Source of the DNA: Membranipora membranacea
Lineage: Eukaryota; Bryozoa; Gymnolaemata; Cheilostomatida; Membraniporidae
Reading direction: 5' to 3'
Length of the DNA stretch: 64,000 bases
NCBI GenBank assembly: GCA_914767715.1
Contig: OU612065.1
Coordinates: 14,448,001 to 14,512,000, forward strand
In this document: positions 52,295 through 63,600 of the stretch, piece after piece
Numbering within the stretch: the stretch's first letter is position 1
Layout of the letters: each line of letters begins with the position of its first letter
Translations under genes and position numbers: made by a program
The notes under the pieces: generated by a model
The model's input: the letters and a program-made list of their open reading frames with translations, nothing else
The model's database searches: none
Told to the model about the DNA's origin: nothing

Positions 52295-54803
52295 ACCCAA
52301 ACTCAGCCAGAGGAACAAGAGTTAGACTTCATCGGACCAGGAGATCTCTGAATGCTCCATATAACTCATAGACAATGCAATTCAGTATCAGGCCGCGCCA
52401 AAATATATTTTGGATATGTAGATAGACAAGATGTATATAATATTTTGTAAATTTAATTGTAAATATGTCTTTGACACCATTATTTGTGCGCAAGAGTATT
52501 ATTTAAGTTTCTTCATTGTTGGCAATCATTTTATATAAATAATCTATGGCACATTCTTTTGGTCTGGAATAATATATGCCAGCTGGCAAAAAATCCTTAA
52601 AACTGCAGTAGTGCAACAACAACAGCTTTTGATCTATTTAAAAACCATCAGTAGTCATTACTTTCTCATTCCGCTTGTAACATATTCGCTGGTTCTTAAT
52701 ACCCAGCACAAAGTAGAGACATCCTTACTCTGGTTCTTGGTATCCTTACTCTGTGTTGGCATACAACACTCATCTCACTGATCAGTGTTATGTTGCTATT
52801 TTGAGATTATTGCCTGTTGGTACTCCAGTGTGACTCTTGTATTATTGTCATAATGGGTGCTTGTTCTAAGCTTTCACCGCTCACCCGTGGATTGTATTGA
52901 GTTGGCTGTAGACTCATTGCTGTGCCTCAAATCTCCCTTTGATGAACTTCCTAGGGCAATATTCGTTGGTGAATGTGCTGGTGTTAACTATAAGAATGTT
53001 ACCCTTTATGAATACCCGTCAGTACAAGATCACTCCATGATGAAGACCTTTGCTACAATTCTAGTATAAGCTATTCGTATGCAACAGGTTCTGTACAAAA
53101 CCAAGTGTTTTGATTTTTAAACTGCGCACACAATCATTCATTATAATTGCTCCGCTGTTTCTAACCAAGCTGATTTTTTTCTCCAGGGCGTAGACAAATA
53201 AATATTACAAAGAGACAATAATGCCGAACCAATATCCCTGTGTCAAGTTTTATTATATCTCTGATAAAGGCAATGTCTGTTAACTGTGTCCCTCATCTTG
53301 AAAGGTTGTTGGGGGACACGGGAAAGAAATTTGTGTGTTGTTATGCGTGAGGCCGTTTATGAGAATGATGATATGTTTCTGGATATAGATCGATCATGTG
53401 TCCTCATCCAAACAGTAGAAGGAAATCGAGGGGATTAGGTGTGGCATGTAACTGAATGAAGGATCAATGCGTATGTCTTGACACCCTATGCAATGACAGC
53501 TAGCTTCATTGCTCCTCGGCATACGTCATATAGCACGCCATACATCACACTAAACTCAACTGAACCCACCAATCTGACACCTACCTCATTGTTCTGTTGC
53601 CTTTATGGAGCAACAATCTGGTTAATAAATGCTTATGAGATGAAGACAATAGTGTTTTATGATAGACTTAATACTATTACTATTAAATCTGTGTAGTCCT
53701 TACCATGGATTCAGGACTCCACCCATGATCCTGTCCTGCAATGACCTCGTGATTCTGCAATGACCTCGAATAAACGTATGTATTTTGGTCTTTAGTGGCG
53801 CAGAGCCGGTCTTTCTTGTATCATTGTGGTATTCTCCTGGGACGTGGAAATATTAAAGCTGCCCACCATCAGAGTTTTAAGTTCAGATTGCGCACTTTGC
53901 ATCATCAAATTAAAACTTGTTGGTATTATGAACATATATTATATATATCACAATATCACAAAGACAAATGAGACCACTGCATCAGAAAGAATAATTAACA
54001 ATCTAATCCAATGTGGGGGAGGTTTTTCTCCTTAGCAACACAATCACGTGCTAATACTTTAATCTTTACCGTGCTCTGGCACTCAAACCCTGAACCTCTT
54101 CTGCCTCCACCTGCTAACAACCATCAGTTTGTAGGTCAATTTTAATCTGAACATCATTTACAAGCTCATTGATACTTTAAGTTTAATGTATCAATAAATG
54201 TGCCTAGCTTTGTGGAAAGATCCGGCTAAGCTGGGTGGAGATGGCAGGGTGTAGGGTTTCATAAACAAATATCTGCTTGGGTGCAATGAATGTTCTCGCT
54301 ATTCTTAATATATCATGACTGCAACTTTATTGTAAAACAATTTTCTTCCTCTCTTAGGATTTTCATACATGACAAGTAATGGCAGATTTAGTGCAAAACT
54401 ATCTGGTGTTCTGAAGAGGCTATGAAATATAAGTAGATTGCATCATTACTTCACTTTACAGCCGGCTGTAACAATCACCGCATGGCATCTCATGTATTTA
54501 ATCTTAGAAGCAGCTTTCTATTCAATCGCCAGAAGGCATATGCTGGATCGAAGCATCCAGAGCATGATCCCTAGACGGTGAATCCCAGGGTTGAATGCTT
54601 GTCTAGCATATCACTCTCTTGTTTTTGTATTAAGAATATTTTATTAGATTGTGTTGCTAATGAATAAATGAAGTTTTCAAGAAATAGTTGCGGTAAAAAT
54701 AGTTTTGCATATGTGTTTGCATGTCTTGTTCAATCATAGAAAATGAATAATGAATAAATTATTATATGATATGAAACTGTGTTTGTTGTGCATAATTTTA
54801 AAA
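52295..54803. other. Convergent intergenic region NSMCE2 / His-rich gene
   Basis: About 2.5 kb between two stop codons. It should hold the NSMCE2 3'UTR and that of the minus-strand gene. A 20-bp direct duplication (ctgcaatgacctcg) lies near 53735-53770. The sequence atccttactctgtgtt (52742-52757) is the exact complement of part of the palindrome at 48.2 kb. Open frames here (for example 53478-53696 plus) have no support. Confidence 0.45.
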
Positions 54804-55588
54804 TTACACAATGAACATAGCCGATGCTGCATACATAACAACTAGATTCACAGCGAGGAGACAACCTCCATTTTCCAAGCTCATTCCTGTATCGGCCGGC
54901 TTTCCATCTTCCATGTGATCGTGGTCCTTGTGATCATCGTGATCCATATGATCATCGTGGTCCATATGATCATCGTGATCCGTATGATCCTTGTGGTCTT
55001 CATGCTTCTCGTGTTCTTTGTGATCATGTTCAGTAGTTGTTTCGATTTCATGAATCGCAGTTGTTACTTGATCTGTTGAGGTTGTTGGCTGAACTGTTGA
55101 TGTGCTGTTTTCCATAGCAATGGTCTCATTTGAGTTGGAAGTTAAGTCTAATTGACCCATCGCCAACCCACACAGAATAGCTGTAATAAAATATAATGAA
55201 ACATTGACATTAACCAACGATTAGATTTGTGATAGATAGTAATCTCAACAATACACTCACCCACCCTCTTCCCCTCAAATTATAATATGTCTAACCAATG
55301 TTATGATCACATCAGTAAAAGAACAGCTGGCAGTTGAAAGGGCGGTTGCCGGCTGGGTTCTGATTCCTTATCATTCAGCCTGCTGAATTATGGGTAATTT
55401 TGTCCAGCAGGATTTTTGATGTAATTTTCTTCTGCGTCAAACTGTAACCATAACTGTCGTAAGCTTGAAATTATCAAAATCAATCAGTTTAAGTTAGTCG
55501 TAGGTGTTTGAACAAATGTTATGGCAAACTTGCAAATGTCATGCGGCTGCGACTACTCACCGATAATTGTTACTGTTCTCATCATCAT
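54804..55588 (-). CDS. Secreted or GPI-anchored His/Asp-rich protein
   Basis: I do not recognise a named family. Exons 55561-55588 and 54804-55180 join with a phase-1 intron to 134 residues. The first 19 residues (MMMRTVTIIAILCGLAMG) form a signal peptide split by the intron. Then come a Ser/Thr-rich segment with N-glycosylation sequons (NET, NST), a central 42-residue block with 14 His alternating with Asp/Glu (repeated unit DHDDHM), and a hydrophobic C-terminal tail after ENGG (LLAVNLVVMYAASAMFIV) without a basic anchor, as in GPI-attachment signals. The His/acid repeat could bind Zn or Cu; that is inference. It lies beside a gene of the same design at 57068-58191. Confidence 0.75.
54912..55020 (-). 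repeat. Short tandem repeats encoding the His/Asp block
   Basis: Imperfect 18-nt units around gatcatcgtggtccatat, in frame, encode DHDDHM. They are still similar at DNA level, so copy number may vary between individuals. Confidence 0.7.
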
Positions 55589-57067
55589 GCTGTTTAGCTA
55601 TGTCAAACTGTAAACCTCTAAAAAAGCAGCATAATACGGTTTAACAAGAAAGGCTTGAAACCTTTTTTGAAGAACATGCTTTTCAAAAAATTGACACTGA
55701 AAAACTTGTCAGCCTAACTCATTTCATTGATTTGTGTTGCAACCAAATATAGATCATGATGCTGCCAATTACCTTCAATACTCCATATTTCAACATATTT
55801 TTAACAATAACTGTGTATTTACCATTGTCCATAACCTAGCTGTGTATTACCTACTCTTACCTTGATCTTGAAGGGTAGATTTTTCAAAAAGATTTTAAGC
55901 ACTGTCTGGTGTGAATGCGATGTAACGTCTGCAGGAGTTGAGAGAAATGTGGCATCTGTTTGAAGATGGAGCGTTCTATTGCTCATATAGAAACCATAAC
56001 AACCGTCAGAACATATAGATAATTAATTTTCCAGAATAAATCATCAGAAAACAGATTAAGGAGTGGCTGAGGCTTTCTGAATGTCAGGCCAAACCGCAAT
56101 TTTTTCCAAACGGCATAATGATTCGTATAAAATGTTCTGACATCAATCGAAGTAACAAAGTGACATGACAGGATTATTTTTGTAATAGGCACTAAAGCTA
56201 TATGGTAAAAAAAAGGTTTGTTACCAAACAAAATTTTCTACCTCCGATTTGGTTTGTTTTTAAACTACCCAGCAAACGAAACTGAAACCTGTGATGTAAC
56301 TCCTGGTTTTTGCAAGAGAGAGTGAGAAATAGGGGATTAGATTAAAATAGGGTGGTATATGGGGCAGTTTTGTATACAACCAAACAGATTTATAGTTCAT
56401 GAATAGGGGGCACTTAAAGTTCATGTCAACAGATAATATATACTGATCCCCAAAAAAGCAAAGACGGGATTACTGGATACGGGTGCTATCCTAATGTGAA
56501 TTGTTTTAACCAAACAGCCGATGTTTTTATGGCTAAAAGACAACTGTTCAAGGGCCAACTCTCTAGAATCGCAACAATTGCATTTGACCAACATACAATT
56601 CCGAGACATGATGTCTCAAAACAGTGTTAAACCAACTCTTTATGCAGTACATGTGAGCCAAGATCATAGAGTTATTATATACTAACTCTATGGCCAAGAT
56701 TATGTGCTTGTGAGATAGTTGCAGGTGATCTTATGAAGTTTCGAACCCTACAATATTACAATTTATTATCATGGAGCCTATTAAGATTGTTGTGGTGAGA
56801 CCACACCGCACTGTCCACTACCAACTGTGTCTAGAACGCAGTAATAATGTCCATCCATAAATAAATCATCACATAAACTTTGACAGCTGTTCAAGCAAGA
56901 CCAGTAATATATATTTTCATTTAGTTTAAAATCGTTTTATTGGTAAAAAGAGATGATGGTTATAAATACAGTGAAAATAATGATGTTGACTCATGCGGCA
57001 ATCGAAAAAGATTTCTGATGCTTCATGTTTATGTGTATAGGAAGCTGGAGTCATTAAATTGTGTCAT
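55589..57067. other. Spacer between the two small surface-protein genes
   Basis: It should contain the promoter and leader of the His-rich gene. A possible acceptor at 55608-55609 lies 19 nt before the ATG, and a donor (aag|gtaagagt) near 55860 could end its 5'UTR exon. The 3' end of the mucin-like gene is also here. A small palindrome with direct repeats lies at 56657-56700. No gene recognised. Confidence 0.45.
56657..56700. repeat. 28-nt palindrome flanked by 8-bp direct repeats
   Basis: Direct repeats gccaagat (56657-56664 and 56693-56700) bracket catagagtta...ctaactctatg. Its core CATAGAGTTA resembles CCATAGACTT in the 50.1-kb example. Confidence 0.6.
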
Positions 57068-58191
57068 TTATAATACAAGACGGAAAGTAATAACAAAAGC
57101 TGTGAGCATTCCAGAGATCAATGTGCTGCTGTTATTAGTGGTTGTCTTCATCTTCATGGTGGTCTTTTTCCCTGGCTTCGGTGTTGTCTTTGTTGTTGGT
57201 TTCGTCTTAGGTGTTGTTTTTGTTGTTGATGCCTTCTTTGGTGTTGTCTTTGTTGTTGGTTTCGTCTTAGGTGTTGTTTTTGTCTTAGGTGTTGTTTTTG
57301 TTGTTGATGCCTTCTTTGGTGTTGTCTTTGTTGTTGGTTTCGTCTTAGGTGTTGTTTTTGTTGTTGATGCCTTCTTTGTTGTTGGTTTTGTCTTAGGTGT
57401 TGTTTTTGTTGTTGATGCCTTCTTTGGTGTTGTCTTTGTTGTTGGTTTCGTCTTAGGTGTTGTTTTTGTTGTTGATGCCTTCTTTGGAGTTGTCTTTGTT
57501 GTTGTTGGTGTGGTTTTTGGAGAAGTCTTTGGTGTTGTGAGTTTAGTTGTTTTTGTTGTGGGAGGAGGCGTGACTGTTGTTGAATTTGTGTTTTGGCTTA
57601 ACTGTTGTGCGGGAGCAGATGCAACATTTGTGAGATGTACTGCTGCAACCAAGCATACTGTAAAAAACAAATATTTAATATTACGTTCTGTGCTTGTATT
57701 GTGTACCGGTAGTTGTCATCTTGTTTTTACCTTTGTGACAACTCCCTATAGTCACTCAGACAAGTTTTGTAAATACAGCAAATATGTTGTATTATTTTGC
57801 TACCATTTCCATGATTTACGTCAAAATGTTAACTGACTAACTGAATTTCGATTGGGGCGTACACTGGGTATTATTTCTTAATTATTTCATAAAAGGGCAG
57901 CAGAAAAACTAGAAGTACACTGCCATAGAGACCTGCATACATCAGTTCAAAGGGAGCAGAATTAAGCAAAGAGTGATAATTGCATGATAAAAGTTATATG
58001 GTAATCCATCAAGCAGTCTCCTGCTCAAGACACAATATTGACAAATGAAATTATGGACTCTACACCAGATACTGAATGACCAGGTAAGTATCCTTATTCA
58101 GCTTGATATGCCACAATTCTTAAACCTGTCACATCCAAGACAAAATTCTGAACTTACCAAAGGCCAGAATGACAGTTGTTCTGGAATACAT
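57068..58191 (-). CDS. Mucin-like Thr/Lys/Pro-repeat secreted or GPI-anchored protein
   Basis: No named family recognised. Exons 58158-58191 and 57068-57657 join with a phase-1 intron to 207 residues. MYSRTTVILAFVCLVAAV plus a few residues is a signal peptide interrupted by the intron after residue 11. Residues about 40-180 are Thr/Lys/Pro repeats built on TTKTTPKKAS and TTKTTPKTKP, with many potential O-glycosylation sites and a strong positive charge. The tail NNSSTLISGMLTAFVITFRL is hydrophobic and could be a GPI signal or a membrane anchor. The intron position and phase, the Thr-rich stalk and the hydrophobic end match the neighbour at 54804-55588, so the two are probably tandem duplicates whose repeats have diverged. 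Confidence 0.75.
57176..57500 (-). repeat. Coding minisatellite, about 60-bp units
   Basis: Roughly five units of about 60 bp (20 codons), some shortened by in-frame deletions, encode the Thr/Lys/Pro repeats. Units are almost identical at DNA level, including silent positions, which points to recent expansion. The low-complexity composition also keeps a long frame open on the opposite strand. Confidence 0.85.
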
Positions 58192-58763
58192 GGCTTCTTT
58201 TTTTTTCTTAGATTCCTGTAATCACAGTAGGGGTAAATTAGTAAGTAATATTGTACTTGTAGTGGATCACTTGTAAATTTGAGAATCTTCTGGATGTGTA
58301 TATTTAATAATGGACACATCATAGAGCTTGTTCAATTTACACCAAGTTTTATTCTTTGCTCCATGACCATTTCAAATAAAGATTAATAAAAAAACTACCT
58401 AGATTGCTGGGCAGGAAAGGCTGTTTTAAATCGCTGACACACAATAGAATGAGCAGTATTGCAGCTTTTACACAATATGACAACATATGGTCACAAAAGT
58501 CGGGAGACTTTGCCATTCTCAAAGTTAAGGGTTGGCCTATCTTAATTTCAACAGCCTCTCTATGCCTTTTCGTATCGTTTTATGATATTTGTGGAACAAA
58601 ACTAAGTAGTGTAAATAATAATAATGTTCCGCGTGCAACATATGGATTAAAGAATATAATTTTATTCTGTAGGCAATGAAGAGTTTATCCGTGTGTGATG
58701 GTTCAAATCTCTCAAATCCACTTTTAAAGAGGAGTTGTTAGAAAACCAAACAAATAATTCAAA

Positions 58764-58820
58764 ATTGCCAAAAAAAACTAATTACAGTAATAATTCCTGC
58801 AATTAGTTTTTTTTGGCAAT
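58764..58820. repeat. Perfect 20-bp inverted repeat
   Basis: Arms 58764-58783 (attgcca, an A-run, ctaatt) and 58801-58820 are exact reverse complements with a 17-nt loop. Partial pairing extends outward (ttcaaa / tttgaa). Confidence 0.8.
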
Positions 58821-59224
58821 ATTTGAAGTATTTATTCAATTATTGAATCTTCTCATTCAATATAACTTACCTCGAGAACCCGAAAAACTTTGTCCAGGGC
58901 AGTTCACACCAAAATAGCAAGTGAACGAGGTCTTAGGAGGTCGCTCATTGATAACATCCTTATCTATTTTATAGAGATGGGTAAAGTATAGGATTTATAC
59001 CGCAATAACTGGCAATGCTATCTGAACCACATTCTCTTTACGATATAGGGACGAAATATTGCACAGTTTTTGACATTAGATTTTCTTGCACCGGATCGAA
59101 ACTCAATACATGCCATTTCGGGATTAGCAAGCATATCATTCACACCTTTTTTGTCAATCAAGCTCAGCCCTAACTTGACACTATTCCGGCTATATATGGA
59201 ACCAAGTAGTTGGATAATCTTTGA

Positions 59225-59570
59225 TAAAATACAGACTTTGGGCCGGCAGTAGAATGAGAGGAGCGTAGAAATACCTTATGCAGAAACACTACTAAATGTG
59301 GACCATTCTACAATCCACAACTTTATCAGTATTGCTAAAATAAGACATGAGAAAGTGATGGGTGTACATAATCCCTACAAGAGGTGTAAATATTATATAA
59401 TTTACACCTCTTGTAGGGATTATGTACACCCATCACTTTCTCATGTCTTATTTTAGATAGCAATACTGATAAAGTTGTGGATTGTAGAATGGTCCGCATT
59501 TAGTAGTGTTTCTGCATAAGGTATTTCTACGCTCCTCTCGTTCTACTGCCGGCCCAAAGTCTGTATTTTA
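59225..59570. repeat. 346-bp near-perfect palindrome
   Basis: The left arm (59225-59391, starting taaaatacagactttgggcc) is followed after an 8-nt AT spacer by its reverse complement (59400-59570). By eye the arms differ by two substitutions and one 4-nt indel. The outermost bases sit next to TA dinucleotides, which would fit a TA target-site duplication. No open frame. Best read as a young foldback/MITE-type element or a recent inverted duplication. Confidence 0.9.
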
Positions 59571-60657
59571 TACATAACACATATACATTTAATTCATACG
59601 TAAATATATGGGTAACCACTGGCAATGTGCCAATTCCATATATCCATTTACTGGTTCCTTACACTGCACACATCAGAATAAACCATCACAGACTGAGCGG
59701 GTGTTGGAGTCATGGGTACCATTTCAATTTGTCATATTTTCATGGCGGAGTAAGTGATAAAATTTCACAAGATGAAACAATAACTATTTGAGTATGTTTC
59801 ATATCACATATGGATGTAGTCCTGTTTGCTGTAAATCAAAACTTATCATTGTTAAACTTGGTAGAATATGAGAGTTATATTTCATGAATATATGTTATGG
59901 TAAAAATAAAATCATAAAAACAATAATACCTGCCATTGTTCTAGCATTCTACGAAGTAATCAACATTATCCGCCATCAAAATGCATGATTCATAGCAAAA
60001 CAGTTAGTAAGTTAATAATTTTCCCTAGCTAGGCCAGTACCACTGCATATCACAAAATTTCACTACAGAATTTTGATTTTAAGTAAGCCTAAATTAAATG
60101 ACTTGAAATTTCAAATGTGCTCGCCAAGTGGGAGCATCCACGATGATCCAACAGTGTTAGGCAGGAGTATGAGAAATTATCTGGCATAGCTACTAAGTGG
60201 TATCACAGTGCATAATCCGCTTTATTCAAAAAGAGAGATTGAGCCAGCAAGGAAAACAAAAATTGAGGATAGCTTGGTGCGCATTTGTCAAACTGGTATT
60301 ATACTAGGCTGAAGATTGTTTAATTTTGAAATTAACTCAAAACGACATATATATCTATGTCAATCATGGAGTTACTGATTTTTAACTGGGTAACAACACA
60401 ACCTGATGAGAGGTATATTTATTAGAGAATTTATACCTAGCAAATCATTTGTGCACCAAACACGCTATGCGAACAACCGAGTGCACTAATTCTCCTCTCT
60501 GAAGTACAAAGGGCACTTCGGGAAATTATTCATCTATATCGGAGAGGCTAGTATCTTTTGTGCAGAAAATGAGAATACTGATCGTTCATGTGCGGTTGAT
60601 GTGTCCTGAGCTTGAGTTTAGCATGAGTGCGGCACGGAGAAGAAACTCACTGCAATT

Positions 60658-63600
60658 TTATCCGAATAACTTAACAAAGCAGGGATGGCAGTACGGTTTG
60701 TCATTTTGTTCCTTAAATGTCCCTTTATTGAGTTGCTTGAGGCAGAAAGCGCAGGTGAAATGCTCAGGGTGAAACTTCTGAGACATGGCAGTGATACAGC
60801 GACCAGTTATAGGTTTCTGACAGCCGGCACATAGGGAGCCTCTCTTAGCGTAGTAGTGTGTCTCACAGTAAGGATAGCCATCGTGATCAAAGAAACTCCC
60901 TCCAGCCAGTGTACAGCCACAGTCCTGTAATACCAGACAAATACATTTTTTTTTTGTATAAATATAAATCAATTCTCAATGGTTATACATATAAATATAT
61001 ATATGAATTTATTGTTATATTATATTTATGTTTAGATATAATAATTCAGAAAAAATAACACATTTTCTAGTGATATAGGCAACTAAAAGAGGAAAGAGCA
61101 ACTTTCAATCACATATATTAATTCGATGAATTGAAGGGACATCATGATGTTCAGTGCAGTATTTTAATTGGCGCTTATCCAGGAGATGCTTGAATGAATG
61201 TACATACCATACATCTGAAGCAGGCTGTGTGCCAGTGGGTATTAAGTGTAGAGATAAAGTCATCAATTATCGGCAGCCGGCATCCACCACATTTCGGAGC
61301 AAAGATTTCATAGTAATCATCCCTATGAAGAGAAATATGGATTAGTGAATGTGTTTTCAAATATTGGGAATGACAGGTTATGAGGCATACAAAAATGAGA
61401 GAAAACTTATGGAAAATTATCTTCATTTCGAGTTGGATCTGGTCCGCCAAAAGACCAATTCTTTTATTTATATGTGATTCGTTTATATATAATGATTTAC
61501 TGTAGTTTCTTAAGTGACAGCTTTGGTTTGGGAAGATTCCATGTACCCATGTACATATGTGTCACTTTTTTATAGCCTGAGAAGGTGCGTGATCCAAGGT
61601 CTGAGGGCTGTAGTTTCAGAGCCCTGATATTTGGATTCAAATGTTAGGCGTAAAAGAGTTTTTGAAAACTGGTCAATATAAAATTGTGAAACTTGAATTG
61701 TAAATATTCAGTGCCCCTTTTACCGGTACATTGCACTATGTACTCGAGTAATGTTTGCTTTTTGATAAAACTATGCGATGGTAAGATGATTAGATTAACC
61801 TCTGTCCTTCAATATCTAAGTCTGAAGAGGTTGTGAAGAAAATACGGCCAAACTAAATGTGAAAACATGATAAGGTCCTCCAGATCTAAGTCAGAGAGAC
61901 AGGAAGTCTGATACCATGTTAACAAGTAAGACACCATGAATTTCTTTAGCAGGGTCACTGGGCTTGATTGCCGTAAGATGATGCCCATAGTTTCATTTTC
62001 GACATGAAGGATTTTAAGGCTAACATTACTGTTTGAAGACCATCAAAGTGAAAAGTGTTATGTCGACATTAATCTCTGTTTGTCGTTGCATCACTTAATG
62101 ATAAGAATCTTAGACCTACTCTCTAGTGTAGCAGGGAGGGTGGGACCCACCCCAACCCTCCCTGATTGTATCAGATATGTTGATTTGAGATCAGTTGTAA
62201 TCGTGGTGCACTCGCATCAGGGACACATTTATAGAATCATGTGACTTTGATTTCATGATCTGGGAGAACAAGGTGATCGGAAACATATCTGCATTCAGCA
62301 TATGGAATATTATCTGACATGTCTTGTGATAGAACAATCAGTCCAACGTGACCATCGGTCACGACTGTTATTGATAGAAATTGAGCATTATTCAGTATCT
62401 CATGAAGGCATGATGTGACAATCGACAACTGTCATGGTGATGTTTATTGAGAGCACTGAAATCTAGCCATCAAAGTTTGTTCTGTGATGAGCTCTGGTAT
62501 CAGGGGGAGGCGAAGCATATTGAGTTGTACTTTTTCATGTTTGAAGACTTGTTAGCATCAAGCGTGAAATCCCATGATAATTTATTGAGGATGAGTTGAA
62601 GGAGCGGTTTTTGAAAGAAAAAAAGGCAGATTTTTGCTTTGCGACGCTGGACTGTGGTATAATAGATGGTATGAAACGAGTTTCAAATATGCTAAAATGC
62701 TGTAACTGACCTGCAGTATGGTCTGCCATCTCGCTCATGAAATCCTTCGTCATTCAGCATCCTACCACAGTGATCACAAACAAAACATTCCATGTGCCAA
62801 GTAGTATCCATAGCTGTTACACATTTCTACAAGTTAAATAATAGGTACTACAGTGATGTAAGTAAATGATCTCTTCATAGAGACGGTAGGCTCTTGGAAT
62901 GCTGTAAGGATGTACCAAATCAATGTGCCTTTGACCGTCTTTTTTATTGATACTAAGGTGTGTCCCAATTACTTCCTGTCCATTTTTTTTCATTTGGCAA
63001 TTATCTAAGTTGATACTCTACATAAAAATTCTTGTTCTAGATGTTCAAGTTTTAACTTATTTACTGTAATTCTTTTTTTCTTTTTCTTTTGCATGTTATT
63101 TGATTTTGACTTATTTGGTAATGGTGAGTATTGGCATTAGATGATACCTATTCAACCACATGGGGAAAATAGAATTTGGGCAATGGATGGTAAAACTGCA
63201 AAACGCGATTAAAACTTTCAATATAACAGGTCAACAATTTCACATGATAGACTAAGGCTATTTATGGACTGATGTATTGTGGGATTGTTTTGTGGACATG
63301 CTGCGATTTTATGATGCAGACTTGACACAGAAAGCTTTAATAGAACATACATCGAGTATAGGCTCTTGGCACTTCTCACACGTAGGAGCAAATAATCGGT
63401 GGTAGCAAATCTCACAATATGGCATCTCATCTCTCTCAAAAAAGCTGCGAGTGCCCAACTCTTCACGACAACTCTGACAGCAGAAATGCTCCAAGTGCCA
63501 GATCTTCCCCAAGGCTGTTATCACCTGAATAATGGAACAATACCACGATTGACAATATCTGACAGTATCTGGTGACTGGTATCTAACTTGTTTACTAACA

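Larger units (their letters stand above)
58192..60657. other. Intergenic region between the mucin-like gene and paxillin
   Basis: It should hold the upstream region of the mucin-like gene (a donor near 58870, ctcgag|gtaag on the minus strand, may end a 5'UTR exon) and the paxillin 3'UTR. It contains the hairpin at 58764-58820 and the large palindrome at 59225-59570. No gene recognised. Confidence 0.5.

Noticed and set aside
56940-57836. 298-codon plus-strand frame opposite the mucin-like gene
   Set aside because: It is the complement of the low-complexity repeat, has no signal or domain sense outside it, and crosses the real gene's intron. The minus-strand reading has a signal peptide, a spliced first exon and a stop at the right place.
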